DNA of 5,760 nt from Spirosoma sp. (GTDB taxonomy: Bacteria; Bacteroidota; Bacteroidia; Cytophagales; Spirosomataceae). Under the pieces are notes generated by a model. The model searched no databases. It was not told the DNA's origin and saw only the letters and a list, made by a program, of their open reading frames with translations. Position 1 is the stretch's first letter; every line of letters starts with the position of its first letter. Made by a program: the position numbers and the translations under genes. The stretch spans positions 1-5,760 of the forward strand of contig JAQBNX010000088.1 in the NCBI GenBank assembly GCA_028288385.1, in the 5' to 3' direction. Shown piece by piece: positions 1 to 5,760 of the stretch.

Positions 1-1729
1 CATACGGCAGTAACGTAGTGGCCCTCGTGTCGCGATTCAAAAACGCATAGGACAACTGGCTGACGTGATAATACGGAAATACGGCCATTCGCCGAACATC
101 GAAACCCCGGGCTACGAGCGAATCGGCTAATTCAGCGGTGGTGAATACCGGCTGCGGTCCACGCTGTAATTGAACCAGCAGGACCGAATCGGAGCGAGCG
201 TAGCGGGTTTGGCCCCGTGCATAAAATTCATACGACCAGAAACTTCCCCCGCCAACGCCCGTACCGGGCATATACAGCAGCGTGGGGTGCTGCACCAAGC
301 CTGGCTGTTCGTTAACGTAGCGTGCGGCCATCATTCCTGCCTGGTACTGCATCAGGGTTGGGTATATAAACAGATTCAGAACCCCCGCCAGCACCAGCAT
401 CGTACCAACCATTCGACCTACCAGCGAGCCCAGATTATTGTGGCGAAACAACCCGAACGTAATCAATAAAATAGTGAGTACCCCACCCAGGGCCAGCCCC
501 AGTTGATTGGGGCTGACAATGATTAACAAACCAATAGATAGCAGACTCAAGACCAACCCAATAATTGTTTGACCAAGCGTCCACCAACGTAGCGAAGCTG
601 GTTTTAAGTTGACCAGAAACTGTGCCGTCTGGATGGCGAAGAACGGAAAAACAATGTTCATGTAGTGCGGCAACTGAAAACCCGACAACGAAAACAAGGC
701 AAACGTAGCCAGACCTGATCCCAGCGTTACGTACTCGGGCAAAGCCAGACTGGCGCCGATCGCGTCAGGCGCAGGGCTTCGTCGTTTCACCAACCTTGCC
801 AGTGCCCGCCCCACACCAGCATAGAGCGGCAGCGACCAGGGCAAAAACGCCCACAATAGCGTATGGACAAAGAAAAATTTGTCGCCGGCTCCTTTAATGG
901 GACCCGTATTGAAGAACCGGCCAAACTGACTGTCCCAGAAAAAAAACCGAATACCCGATACACCTCTTTGCCCAAAAACGATCTTATCAGGATGGGCATC
1001 GAACTGCTGGTATAGACAATAAATTTCAGGGAGTGTGCATAGAAATGACAGGATAAGAGCCGCATACCAGCGAGGTTTCAGCAGTTCGCGCCACTGGCCC
1101 ATCAGGAGCCAGTGCAGCACCAGGCCCGCACCAATGGGCACCAGCACAAACACCCCTTTGGTCATGAGGGCACAGCCCGTCAGCAGCGAGCCAAGCAGGA
1201 GATGCCTCAAACTAGTGGAATCATGACGACCGCCATTGGCCTCATACACCCGCCAAAAATGATACACTGCCCCCATAATCAGCCCCATCAAGTATGGCTC
1301 AGCCCGCACATCGGCATTAGAGAGTACACCATGGAAAGCCGTCAGCAATACCAGCACGGCTACCTGCGCAACGAGTTTGGGATATATGAACCGGGCAAAC
1401 CGGTACGTGTAGAGAACACTGGTCAGGAAGAATAGTAAAGCCGGAAATTTATACCCGAATGTATTGGTACCAAAAACCCGGAAGCTTATAGCCGTTATCC
1501 AGAATGGGAAATGGGGTTTATCGAGCCAGTCGGTGCCAACGGCGTACAGATAGACGAAGTTGCCCGACTGTGTCATCACTTTGCTGATGCTGGCGTACAG
1601 CGCACCGTCTGGTTCCAGAATGGGCGGCACCAGACCCGTGGCGTTTAAGAGAACACCGACGGTGACAAGGGCGTAAAACCAACGGTCAGGTAGAGGTGTC
1701 AGAGATAGTCGTTGCGGGAAGCCGGGCAT
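1..1729 (-). CDS. GT39/ArnT-like membrane glycosyltransferase (C-terminus cut by window edge)
   Basis: This is a polytopic inner-membrane glycosyltransferase that probably moves a sugar from a polyprenyl-phosphate carrier to a lipid, glycan or protein outside the cytoplasm. The reading frame is open for 576 codons from the ATG at 1729 to the window edge without a stop. Seen in order: an acidic first-loop motif EPDGALYA (39-46, the likely catalytic Asp/Glu region), DKPHFPFW (70-77, the family's KPP-x-YW position), ADVRAEPYLMG (139-149), MTKG (189-192), FFHT-like FFFVHTLLWAFLPW (285-298) and QLPHYMNIVFP (352-362, the family's LPHY motif). Many hydrophobic segments lie between these, and a hydrophilic tail of about 120 residues follows the last one. 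Family members are usually 500-600 residues, so little is missing. The ATG was chosen because it is the first in frame; the upstream frame closes at a TGA near position 1789. No Shine-Dalgarno sequence is visible. The acceptor cannot be told from sequence; ArnT-like lipid A modification is only one possibility. It is divergent from the regulator. Confidence 0.88.
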   Translation of the reverse strand, partial: MPGFPQRLSLTPLPDRWFYALVTVGVLLNATGLVPPILEPDGALYASISKVMTQSGNFVYLYAVGTDWLDKPHFPFWITAISFRVFGTNTFGYKFPALLFFLTSVLYTYRFARFIYPKLVAQVAVLVLLTAFHGVLSNADVRAEPYLMGLIMGAVYHFWRVYEANGGRHDSTSLRHLLLGSLLTGCALMTKGVFVLVPIGAGLVLHWLLMGQWRELLKPRWYAALILSFLCTLPEIYCLYQQFDAHPDKIVFGQRGVSGIRFFFWDSQFGRFFNTGPIKGAGDKFFFVHTLLWAFLPWSLPLYAGVGRALARLVKRRSPAPDAIGASLALPEYVTLGSGLATFALFSLSGFQLPHYMNIVFPFFAIQTAQFLVNLKPASLRWWTLGQTIIGLVLSLLSIGLLIIVSPNQLGLALGGVLTILLITFGLFRHNNLGSLVGRMVGTMLVLAGVLNLFIYPTLMQYQAGMMAARYVNEQPGLVQHPTLLYMPGTGVGGGSFWSYEFYARGQTRYARSDSVLLVQLQRGPQPVFTTAELADSLVARGFDVRRMAVFPYYHVSQLSYAFLNRDTRATTLLPY

Positions 1730-1876
1730 TCTTACGGAAGAAAATTGATTCAACGTTACGTATCCGACAGCAGGGGGTCGTTGAGTTCATACCGCTCAAA
1801 GTACGTAAGAAAACGCCATTCTGCCGTTCAACCCGAACTAGGTGCAACATTCCTCCGCCCCGATTATCTTTGAACT
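1730..1876. promoter_or_regulatory. Divergent promoter region, glycosyltransferase / NtrC-type regulator
   Basis: This 147-base gap separates two head-to-head genes and must carry promoters for both. For the plus-strand regulator a strong -7 match lies at 1865-1872. For the minus-strand glycosyltransferase the best candidate is TAACGTTG (1758 down to 1751), one mismatch from TAnnTTTG and 21 bases from the ATG, but I see no convincing -33 TTG for either. The gap also holds short inverted repeats: TTACGTA at 1756-1762 pairs with TACGTAA at 1802-1808, and TTCTTACG at 1729-1736 pairs with CGTAAGAA at 1804-1811. These could be operator half-sites, but 7-8 base matches are close to what chance gives. 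No gene is visible inside the gap. Confidence 0.5.
1865..1872 (+). promoter_or_regulatory. Candidate Bacteroidetes -7 element TATCTTTG
   Basis: TATCTTTG fits the Bacteroidetes sigma-ABfr -7 consensus TAnnTTTG at every defined base. It ends only 4 bases before the regulator's ATG at 1877, so a start site at the usual distance would fall on or next to the A of the start codon. No clear TTG is found 19-21 bases upstream, which weakens the call. Confidence 0.45.
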
Positions 1877-3244
1877 ATGCAAGATGCCAAACTCCTCCTC
1901 GTTGACGACGACCCTGACGTACTGCTGGCAGCCCGGCTGCTGCTCAAACGGCATGTGAATACGATAGACATTGAGAAGAATCCCGAGAAACTGCCGTTTT
2001 TACTAAATACAAACCGCTACGACGCCATTGTGCTGGACATGAACTTTCAGCGCGATGTTAGCAGTGGGCGGGAAGGCTTTGCCTGGCTCGACCGTATCCT
2101 CGACATCGATCCCACCGCACGGGTAGTGTTGTTTACGGCTTATGGCGACGTAGAAATGGCTGTTCGGGCCATTAAAGCCGGGGCCGCCGATTTTGTCCTT
2201 AAGCCGTGGCAGAACGACAAGTTCCTGGAAACCATTCGGGGGGCTATCCGTAAGCCAGCCGGAAACGGCCCGACTGCTGAGCCAAACAAACAGGCAGGAA
2301 CCGAAACGCCTACCCGAACCGCCCGGCCAACCAACATCATTGGCTCTGCCATGCGTCCTATCCTGGACACCGTTGAACGGGTAGCCCCCACCGATGCCAA
2401 CGTCCTGATTCTGGGTGAGAATGGCACCGGTAAAGACCTGATCGCGCGGGTTATTCATGAGCAGTCTGGCCGGCACGCCGGGCCGTTTGTGAGCGTAGAT
2501 GTGGGAGCACTGACCGAAAGCCTGTTCGAGAGTGAGTTATTTGGCCACGTTAAAGGAGCCTTTACCGACGCCCGCGAAGACCGCGCCGGGCGATTTGAAG
2601 AAGCCAATGGCGGCACCATTTTTCTGGATGAGATTGGTAACCTGACACCCGGTCAGCAGGCCAAACTGCTCACTGTTTTGCAGCAACGGCAGGTAACGCG
2701 GGTTGGCAGCAACAAAGCCCGACCCGTTGATGTGCGGCTCATCTGCGCCACCAACGCCAACCTGACCGAAGGGGCTGGTTCGTCCGTGCGGTTCCGGCAG
2801 GATTTGCTGTACCGGATCAACACCATCGAATTAAGCTTGCCTCCCCTGCGCGAACGACCAACCGACATTGGACCGCTGGCCGAGCATTTTGCTAAAAAAT
2901 ACGCTAAACAATATAACCGACCCACAGCCACCATCAGCCCCGCCCTGCTCACCGAAATGAAGCAGTATCGCTGGCCGGGCAACGTCCGGGAGTTGCAGCA
3001 CGCCGTTGAGCGGGCCGTTATTCTGGGGCAGGGCAAGGCGCTGGAGCCATCCGATTTTGTGTTCCGCAAGGATGCCTCAGCAGCCATGTCGCCTGTAAAC
3101 GAAACGCTGCATTTAGAAGATATGGAGCGGCAGTTGATTCAGCAGACCATGCACAAATACCGGGGCAGCATCACCGACGTAGCGCGGGAACTTGGTCTAT
3201 CCCGGCAGGCTTTGTACCGGCGTCTGGAGAAGTTCGGGTTGTAA
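1877..3244 (+). CDS. NtrC-family sigma-54-dependent response regulator
   Basis: This is a cytoplasmic two-component regulator that, once phosphorylated, would use ATP hydrolysis to open sigma-54 promoters. It has 455 residues, the normal size for the family. Receiver domain 1-125: acidic D10-D12, phospho-acceptor D54 in VLDMNF, T87 and K109 (followed by PW). A Pro/Thr/Ala-rich linker covers about 127-151. AAA+ domain 153-395: Walker A GENGTGKD (180-187), ESELFGH (218-224), the sigma-54 contact loop GAFTDA (227-232, usually GAFTGA), Walker B GGTIFLDE (245-252), sensor I ATN (291-293), candidate arginine fingers R307 and R313, and sensor II WPGNVREL (366-373). Fis-type HTH 413-455: ITDVARELGLSRQALYRRLEK. 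The loop after D54 is longer than in NtrC (NFQRDVSSGREG), which I believe is usual for a Bacteroidetes subgroup. The family is normally paired with a histidine kinase, but neither flank encodes one. The start is fixed by the receiver's first strand beginning at residue 5. Targets are unknown. Confidence 0.95.
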   Translation: MQDAKLLLVDDDPDVLLAARLLLKRHVNTIDIEKNPEKLPFLLNTNRYDAIVLDMNFQRDVSSGREGFAWLDRILDIDPTARVVLFTAYGDVEMAVRAIKAGAADFVLKPWQNDKFLETIRGAIRKPAGNGPTAEPNKQAGTETPTRTARPTNIIGSAMRPILDTVERVAPTDANVLILGENGTGKDLIARVIHEQSGRHAGPFVSVDVGALTESLFESELFGHVKGAFTDAREDRAGRFEEANGGTIFLDEIGNLTPGQQAKLLTVLQQRQVTRVGSNKARPVDVRLICATNANLTEGAGSSVRFRQDLLYRINTIELSLPPLRERPTDIGPLAEHFAKKYAKQYNRPTATISPALLTEMKQYRWPGNVRELQHAVERAVILGQGKALEPSDFVFRKDASAAMSPVNETLHLEDMERQLIQQTMHKYRGSITDVARELGLSRQALYRRLEKFGL

Positions 3245-3358
3245 GTATTTTATTGCATACGGGTGGGCGTTTGTAGCGTTTAAGAAAATCATGGTGATGG
3301 TTTGGTTATAAACCGGGCAGCCAGGTGTTTTATAACACAAAGTCTCCTTCAACCACGC
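3245..3358 (+). promoter_or_regulatory. Gap between regulator and esterase, likely esterase promoter region
   Basis: This 114-base gap lies between two genes on the same strand. No hairpin followed by a T-run is seen after the regulator's TAA, so read-through is possible, but the gap is large enough for a separate promoter. No good TAnnTTTG match is present; the nearest is TAGCGTTT at 3274-3281, with two mismatches. I looked for sigma-54 sites with the exact GG-N10-GC spacing and found none. The main structure is the inverted repeat at 3305-3336. Confidence 0.35.
3305..3336. repeat. 8-base AT-rich inverted repeat upstream of the esterase
   Basis: GTTATAAA (3305-3312) is the exact reverse complement of TTTATAAC (3329-3336), with a 16-base GC-richer spacer. 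Each arm also sits inside its own near-palindrome: GGTT-ATA-AACC at 3304-3314 and TGTT-TTAT-AACA at 3326-3337. The centres are about 23-24 bases apart, near two helical turns, and the right arm ends 22 bases before the esterase ATG. It could be an operator with two sites or a hairpin in the leader. The bound factor is unknown. Confidence 0.4.
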
Positions 3359-4159
3359 ATGCATACGAAATCCCTGGTATACGCATGGCTGATGTTAGCA
3401 GCTATTCTTCTGTTTGCGGCCATACAGGCGCCCCGCCCGACGCTCTACCTCATCGGTGATTCGACCGTTAAAAACTCCAGCGACAAAGGAGAGGGCGGCA
3501 TGTGGGGCTGGGGCCATTTCATTGATGCTCATTTCGACACGACACGCCTAAAAATCGAAAATCACGCCATTGGTGGGCGAAGCAGCCGCACGTTCCTGAC
3601 GGAGGGACGCTGGGACCGTATTCTGACGAAGCTGAAGCCCGGTGATTTTGTGATGATGCAGTTCGGCCATAACGACAGCGGGGCCATCAACGATACGAGC
3701 CGTGCCCGTGGTTCGCTCAAAGGCATTGGCGATGAAACAGAGACCATCGATAACATGCTCACCAAAAAGCATGAGATTGTCCATACCTACGGATGGTACC
3801 TGCGAAAATACGTAGCAGACGCCCAAGCTAAGGGCGCCATACCGCTTGTGGTGTCGCTGGTGCCGCGCAACGTCTGGACGGCCGGAAAAGTAGTGCGGGC
3901 AAGCGACAGCTACGGAAAGTGGGCATCGGAGGTGGCCAAAAAGCAGGGAGCGTACTTCCTTGATCTGAATGAACTGGTAGCCAAAAAATACGATGCCATG
4001 GGCGACTCAGCAAAACTACAGACTACCTACTTCGTCAAAGACCACACGCATACCAATGCAGCCGGAGCCCGGGTCAATGCCGCTGCCGTGATTAAAGCCC
4101 TGCAACAACAGAAGAACTGCCCATTGAATCAGTACGTAGTAACTAAGCTACCCAGGTAA
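3359..4159 (+). CDS. SGNH/GDSL hydrolase, rhamnogalacturonan acetylesterase-like
   Basis: This is an exported carbohydrate esterase predicted to remove acetyl groups from pectic rhamnogalacturonan I or a similar acetylated glycan. It has 266 residues. Residues 5-24 are a hydrophobic export signal or anchor. The SGNH blocks follow in order: GDST (33-36) with nucleophile S35, GGRSSRTF (72-79) with the block II glycine, GHND (103-106) with N105, and DHTH (228-231) supplying catalytic D228 and H231, the Asp-x-x-His spacing of rhamnogalacturonan acetylesterases. GIGDET (122-127) and LVPRN (167-171) also fit that family. An in-frame TTG at 3302 would add 19 polar residues before the signal sequence, so the ATG at 3359 is preferred. 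Signal cleavage is unclear, since an A-P bond (24-25) is a poor signal peptidase site. No other pectin gene or SusC/SusD pair is visible nearby, so the substrate is inferred from the family alone; a xylan or host-glycan acetyl esterase is possible. Confidence 0.88.
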   Translation: MHTKSLVYAWLMLAAILLFAAIQAPRPTLYLIGDSTVKNSSDKGEGGMWGWGHFIDAHFDTTRLKIENHAIGGRSSRTFLTEGRWDRILTKLKPGDFVMMQFGHNDSGAINDTSRARGSLKGIGDETETIDNMLTKKHEIVHTYGWYLRKYVADAQAKGAIPLVVSLVPRNVWTAGKVVRASDSYGKWASEVAKKQGAYFLDLNELVAKKYDAMGDSAKLQTTYFVKDHTHTNAAGARVNAAAVIKALQQQKNCPLNQYVVTKLPR

Positions 4160-4170
4160 TGGTTAGTGTC

Positions 4171-4184
4171 CCTGTTTTAGCAGG
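4171..4184. terminator. Weak hairpin between convergent genes
   Basis: CCTG (4171-4174) pairs with CAGG (4181-4184) around a short loop inside the 33-base gap between the convergent esterase and acyltransferase. The position suits a bidirectional terminator, but the stem is only four certain pairs and no good T-run follows on either strand. A competing CAGG lies at 4153-4156. Confidence 0.18.
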
Positions 4185-4192
4185 TCAATAGA

Positions 4193-4933
4193 TTATATCG
4201 GCTTTGCCAGCTCCTCTACAATCGCTTCCTGCGCCCGTTGAACGATAACTTCGGGTGTTTGTCCGGTGGGTTCGATACCCAGGAGTGCCGTCCAGGACAT
4301 GGGGGAGAAAGACCGGAGCGGGAACAGGCCCTTGGGATTAAAATGGCCTGTTCCCCGAATCACAATCGGCACCACCAGCGCATCGGGTGCCCGTTTGAGC
4401 AGCACAGCTACGCCCCCCGTGGCAAAGGGCCGCATCTGTCCCGACGCTGAGCGCGTTCCCTCGGGGAAAATTACGACCGAGTGCTTCTTCTCCTGAATGT
4501 GTTTACCCAGCCGTGAAATTTCGGCAATAGCCTGCTTGGAGTCCTTACGGTCAATGAGGGCGGCACCGCTTTTACGCAGGTTATACGATATAGCCGGAAT
4601 ACCATGCGACAGTTCTATTTTTGACACAAAAATAGGTGTATGCCGACGCAGAAACCAGATGATGGGCGAGATGTCGAACATGCTCTGGTGGTTGGCCACA
4701 AAGATAATCGGCCGGTTGGTGGGCAGTTCCGTCAATTGCCGATATCGGATGTGGCTCCCCGTCAGATACCAACCGTAAGCAATGAACCCGTTCATTACGT
4801 CTACTGTTTTCTTATGGGCCTCTTTGCCGAACAGGTGAAAAGCCACCACCTGCAAGACATGAAATATCAGCAATACCAATCCAAAATAGAGAAGGTAAAC
4901 GCAGCTCAGGACGTAATCCAATAGTTTTTTCAT
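4193..4933 (-). CDS. plsC: 1-acyl-sn-glycerol-3-phosphate acyltransferase (PlsC/LPAAT family)
   Basis: This membrane-bound enzyme transfers an acyl chain to lysophosphatidic acid to give phosphatidic acid, the second acylation of phospholipid synthesis. It has 246 residues, typical for bacterial PlsC. Residues 8-35 form one long hydrophobic N-terminal segment. The four acyltransferase motifs are present in order: NHQSMFD (81-87, the catalytic H82-x4-D87), a motif II region around F102-K105 and D128-R129, FPEGTRS (156-162, phosphate binding) and VVPIVIRG (187-194). The ATG at 4933 begins MKKLLDYV, a usual amphipathic lead; there is no Shine-Dalgarno sequence. It converges with the esterase and diverges from the acyl-ACP desaturase, which fits a lipid role. 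PlsC paralogues also acylate ornithine lipids or other acceptors, and Bacteroidetes genomes may carry several, so the gene symbol is by family and not proven. Confidence 0.9.
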   Translation of the reverse strand: MKKLLDYVLSCVYLLYFGLVLLIFHVLQVVAFHLFGKEAHKKTVDVMNGFIAYGWYLTGSHIRYRQLTELPTNRPIIFVANHQSMFDISPIIWFLRRHTPIFVSKIELSHGIPAISYNLRKSGAALIDRKDSKQAIAEISRLGKHIQEKKHSVVIFPEGTRSASGQMRPFATGGVAVLLKRAPDALVVPIVIRGTGHFNPKGLFPLRSFSPMSWTALLGIEPTGQTPEVIVQRAQEAIVEELAKPI

Positions 4934-5101
4934 ACAAGCCGTCTGGTACGTTCTGGCACCCCAGCTATTAATTTTGGCTTAAAAGTAGCAATCATGGCGT
5001 TTCGGTTTGGCAGAAAAAGGTGAACCCAGCTAAATCTGCCCTCTATTTAAACCGTAACTTGCCAAAAATTAGCGTTCCCGTTTATCCCTTATAGATTTCT
5101 T
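4934..5101. promoter_or_regulatory. Divergent promoter region, plsC / acyl-ACP desaturase
   Basis: This 168-base gap separates two head-to-head lipid genes and is richer in A and T than its flanks. Candidate -7 elements are TAGATTTC (5092-5099, plus) for the desaturase and TACTTTTA (4987 down to 4980, minus) for plsC, each one base from TAnnTTTG and neither with a clear -33 TTG. Two small repeat pairs are visible. GCCAAAATTA on the minus strand (4978 to 4969) mirrors GCCAAAAATTA on the plus strand (5061-5071), each about 30-45 bases before its own gene. CCCAGCTA occurs twice in the same direction (4960-4967 and 5025-5032). No open reading frame of interest lies here. Confidence 0.5.
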
Positions 5102-5760
5102 ATGGCTTTATCAAATAGCCGTTTGGACGTGATGCGTTTCGTCGGCGAGAAAATAGAAACGTCGATGGGTGATTACCTCAAACCCATCGAAACCAACTGG
5201 CAACCAGCCGATATGCTACCCGACGCCACGCAGGAAAACTTTCTGGAGGAGGTCAAATTATTGCGCGAAAGCACGCGCGAACTCCCTTATGATTACGTAG
5301 CGGTACTGATTGGCGACACCATCACCGAAGAAGCCCTGCCGACCTACGAATCCTGGCTGATGGATATGGAAGGTGTTGACCAGGGAGAAGCCAATGGCTG
5401 GAGCCGCTGGATCCGGGGCTGGACGGCCGAAGAAAACCGCCACGGCGACCTGCTTAACAAATTTCTGTACCTGTCGGGACGCGTGAACATGCGGGCCATG
5501 GAAGTGTCGACGCAGTACCTCATTGCCGACGGATTCGATATTGGCACGGGCCGTGATCCCTACCGCAATTTTGTTTATACGTCGTTTCAGGAATTAGCCA
5601 CGAACGTATCGCACCGCCGGACAGCCACGCTGGCCAAGCAGGCAGGATGCACGCAACTGTCAAAAATATGTGGAGTAATTGCATCCGACGAAATGCGCCA
5701 TGCCAAAGCATACAGAGCCTTTGTGGGCGAGATTCTTGCGGTCGACCCCTCGGAGATGAT
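5102..5760 (+). CDS. Soluble acyl-[acyl-carrier-protein] desaturase, di-iron (3' end cut by window)
   Basis: This cytoplasmic di-iron enzyme inserts a cis double bond into a saturated acyl chain held on ACP, using O2 and reduced ferredoxin. It is the bacterial relative of plant stearoyl-ACP desaturase. The visible 219 codons cover about two thirds of a protein usually 320-350 residues long. All iron ligands can be read: E76 in ITEEALPTY, E111 and H114 in WTAEENRHGD, E164 in SFQELA, and E197 and H200 in ASDEMRHA. They match E105, E143, H146, E196, E229 and H232 of the castor enzyme, whose surrounding motifs are strikingly similar (for example EENRHGDLLNK and LSGRV). The ATG at 5102 was chosen because it starts the first helix region and is the first in frame near the promoter. 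No Shine-Dalgarno sequence precedes it. It is divergent from plsC, suggesting joint control of membrane lipid make-up. Regiospecificity (delta-9 or other) cannot be read from the sequence. Confidence 0.93.
   Translation, partial: MALSNSRLDVMRFVGEKIETSMGDYLKPIETNWQPADMLPDATQENFLEEVKLLRESTRELPYDYVAVLIGDTITEEALPTYESWLMDMEGVDQGEANGWSRWIRGWTAEENRHGDLLNKFLYLSGRVNMRAMEVSTQYLIADGFDIGTGRDPYRNFVYTSFQELATNVSHRRTATLAKQAGCTQLSKICGVIASDEMRHAKAYRAFVGEILAVDPSEM

Noticed and set aside
170..1435. Several plus- and minus-strand open frames of 60-110 codons inside the glycosyltransferase (for example 170-469, 787-1065, 1112-1435)
   Set aside because: They overlap the continuous minus-strand glycosyltransferase frame, which carries the family motifs from end to end, and their own products show no recognisable domain.
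2003..3087. Long antisense frames within the regulator gene (2003-2476, 2653-3087)
   Set aside because: They lie wholly within a complete NtrC-family protein; their products are compositionally odd and match no family I know. They are frame shadows.
3302..3358. TTG at 3302 as the esterase start
   Set aside because: It adds 19 residues ahead of a normal export signal and overlaps the inverted repeat region; the ATG at 3359 gives a standard signal sequence.
4238..4924. Plus-strand and alternative minus-strand frames over the acyltransferase (4238-4450, 4497-4778, 4640-4924, 4581-4772)
   Set aside because: The minus-strand frame at 4193-4933 contains all PlsC motifs in order; the others are shadows without domains.
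4954..4968. TGGCAC resembling a sigma-54 -24 element before the desaturase
   Set aside because: The required GC ten bases after GG is absent (AT is found), so the -12 half is missing.
5258..5711. Minus-strand frames opposite the desaturase (5258-5443, 5344-5547, 5520-5711)
   Set aside because: The plus strand encodes every di-iron ligand motif of an acyl-ACP desaturase; the antisense frames are not supported.
1..5760. tRNA, rRNA, riboswitch, CRISPR array, insertion sequence or phage genes
   Set aside because: Reading both strands, I saw no clover-leaf sequence, regularly spaced repeats, transposase motifs or terminal inverted repeats. Coding sequence fills nearly the whole window.

Overview
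The window looks like ordinary chromosome from a Bacteroidetes bacterium, probably a Cytophagales member of the Spirosoma type. This placement is inference. It rests on moderate GC content, no Shine-Dalgarno sequence before any gene, a TAnnTTTG-type -7 element before the regulator, and a sigma-54 regulator with the GAFTDA loop and long post-aspartate loop I associate with this phylum. There is no sign of a mobile element, RNA gene, CRISPR array or phage.

Layout: (1) positions 1-1729, minus strand: a large polytopic membrane glycosyltransferase of the GT39/ArnT-like superfamily, cut by the window's left edge just before its C-terminus. (2) 1730-1876: a divergent promoter region. (3) 1877-3244, plus strand: a complete NtrC-type response regulator with receiver, AAA+ sigma-54 activator and Fis-type HTH domains, and no histidine kinase beside it. 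(4) 3359-4159, plus strand: a secreted or membrane-tethered SGNH hydrolase of the rhamnogalacturonan acetylesterase type, preceded by an AT-rich inverted repeat. (5) 4193-4933, minus strand: a PlsC-type 1-acylglycerol-3-phosphate acyltransferase, convergent with the esterase across a 33-base gap. (6) 4934-5101: a second divergent promoter region with small mirrored motifs. (7) 5102-5760, plus strand: the first two thirds of a soluble di-iron acyl-ACP desaturase, cut by the right edge.

How the genes fit together: the acyltransferase and desaturase form a coherent divergent lipid pair, since one makes unsaturated acyl-ACP and the other places acyl chains on glycerolipid. The glycosyltransferase and esterase point to cell-surface or extracellular glycan work. 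The regulator sits between them with its target unknown. I found no multi-gene system that looks new. The best leads are regulatory: a possibly leaderless regulator transcript, an inverted repeat before the esterase, and the mirrored motif between plsC and the desaturase.
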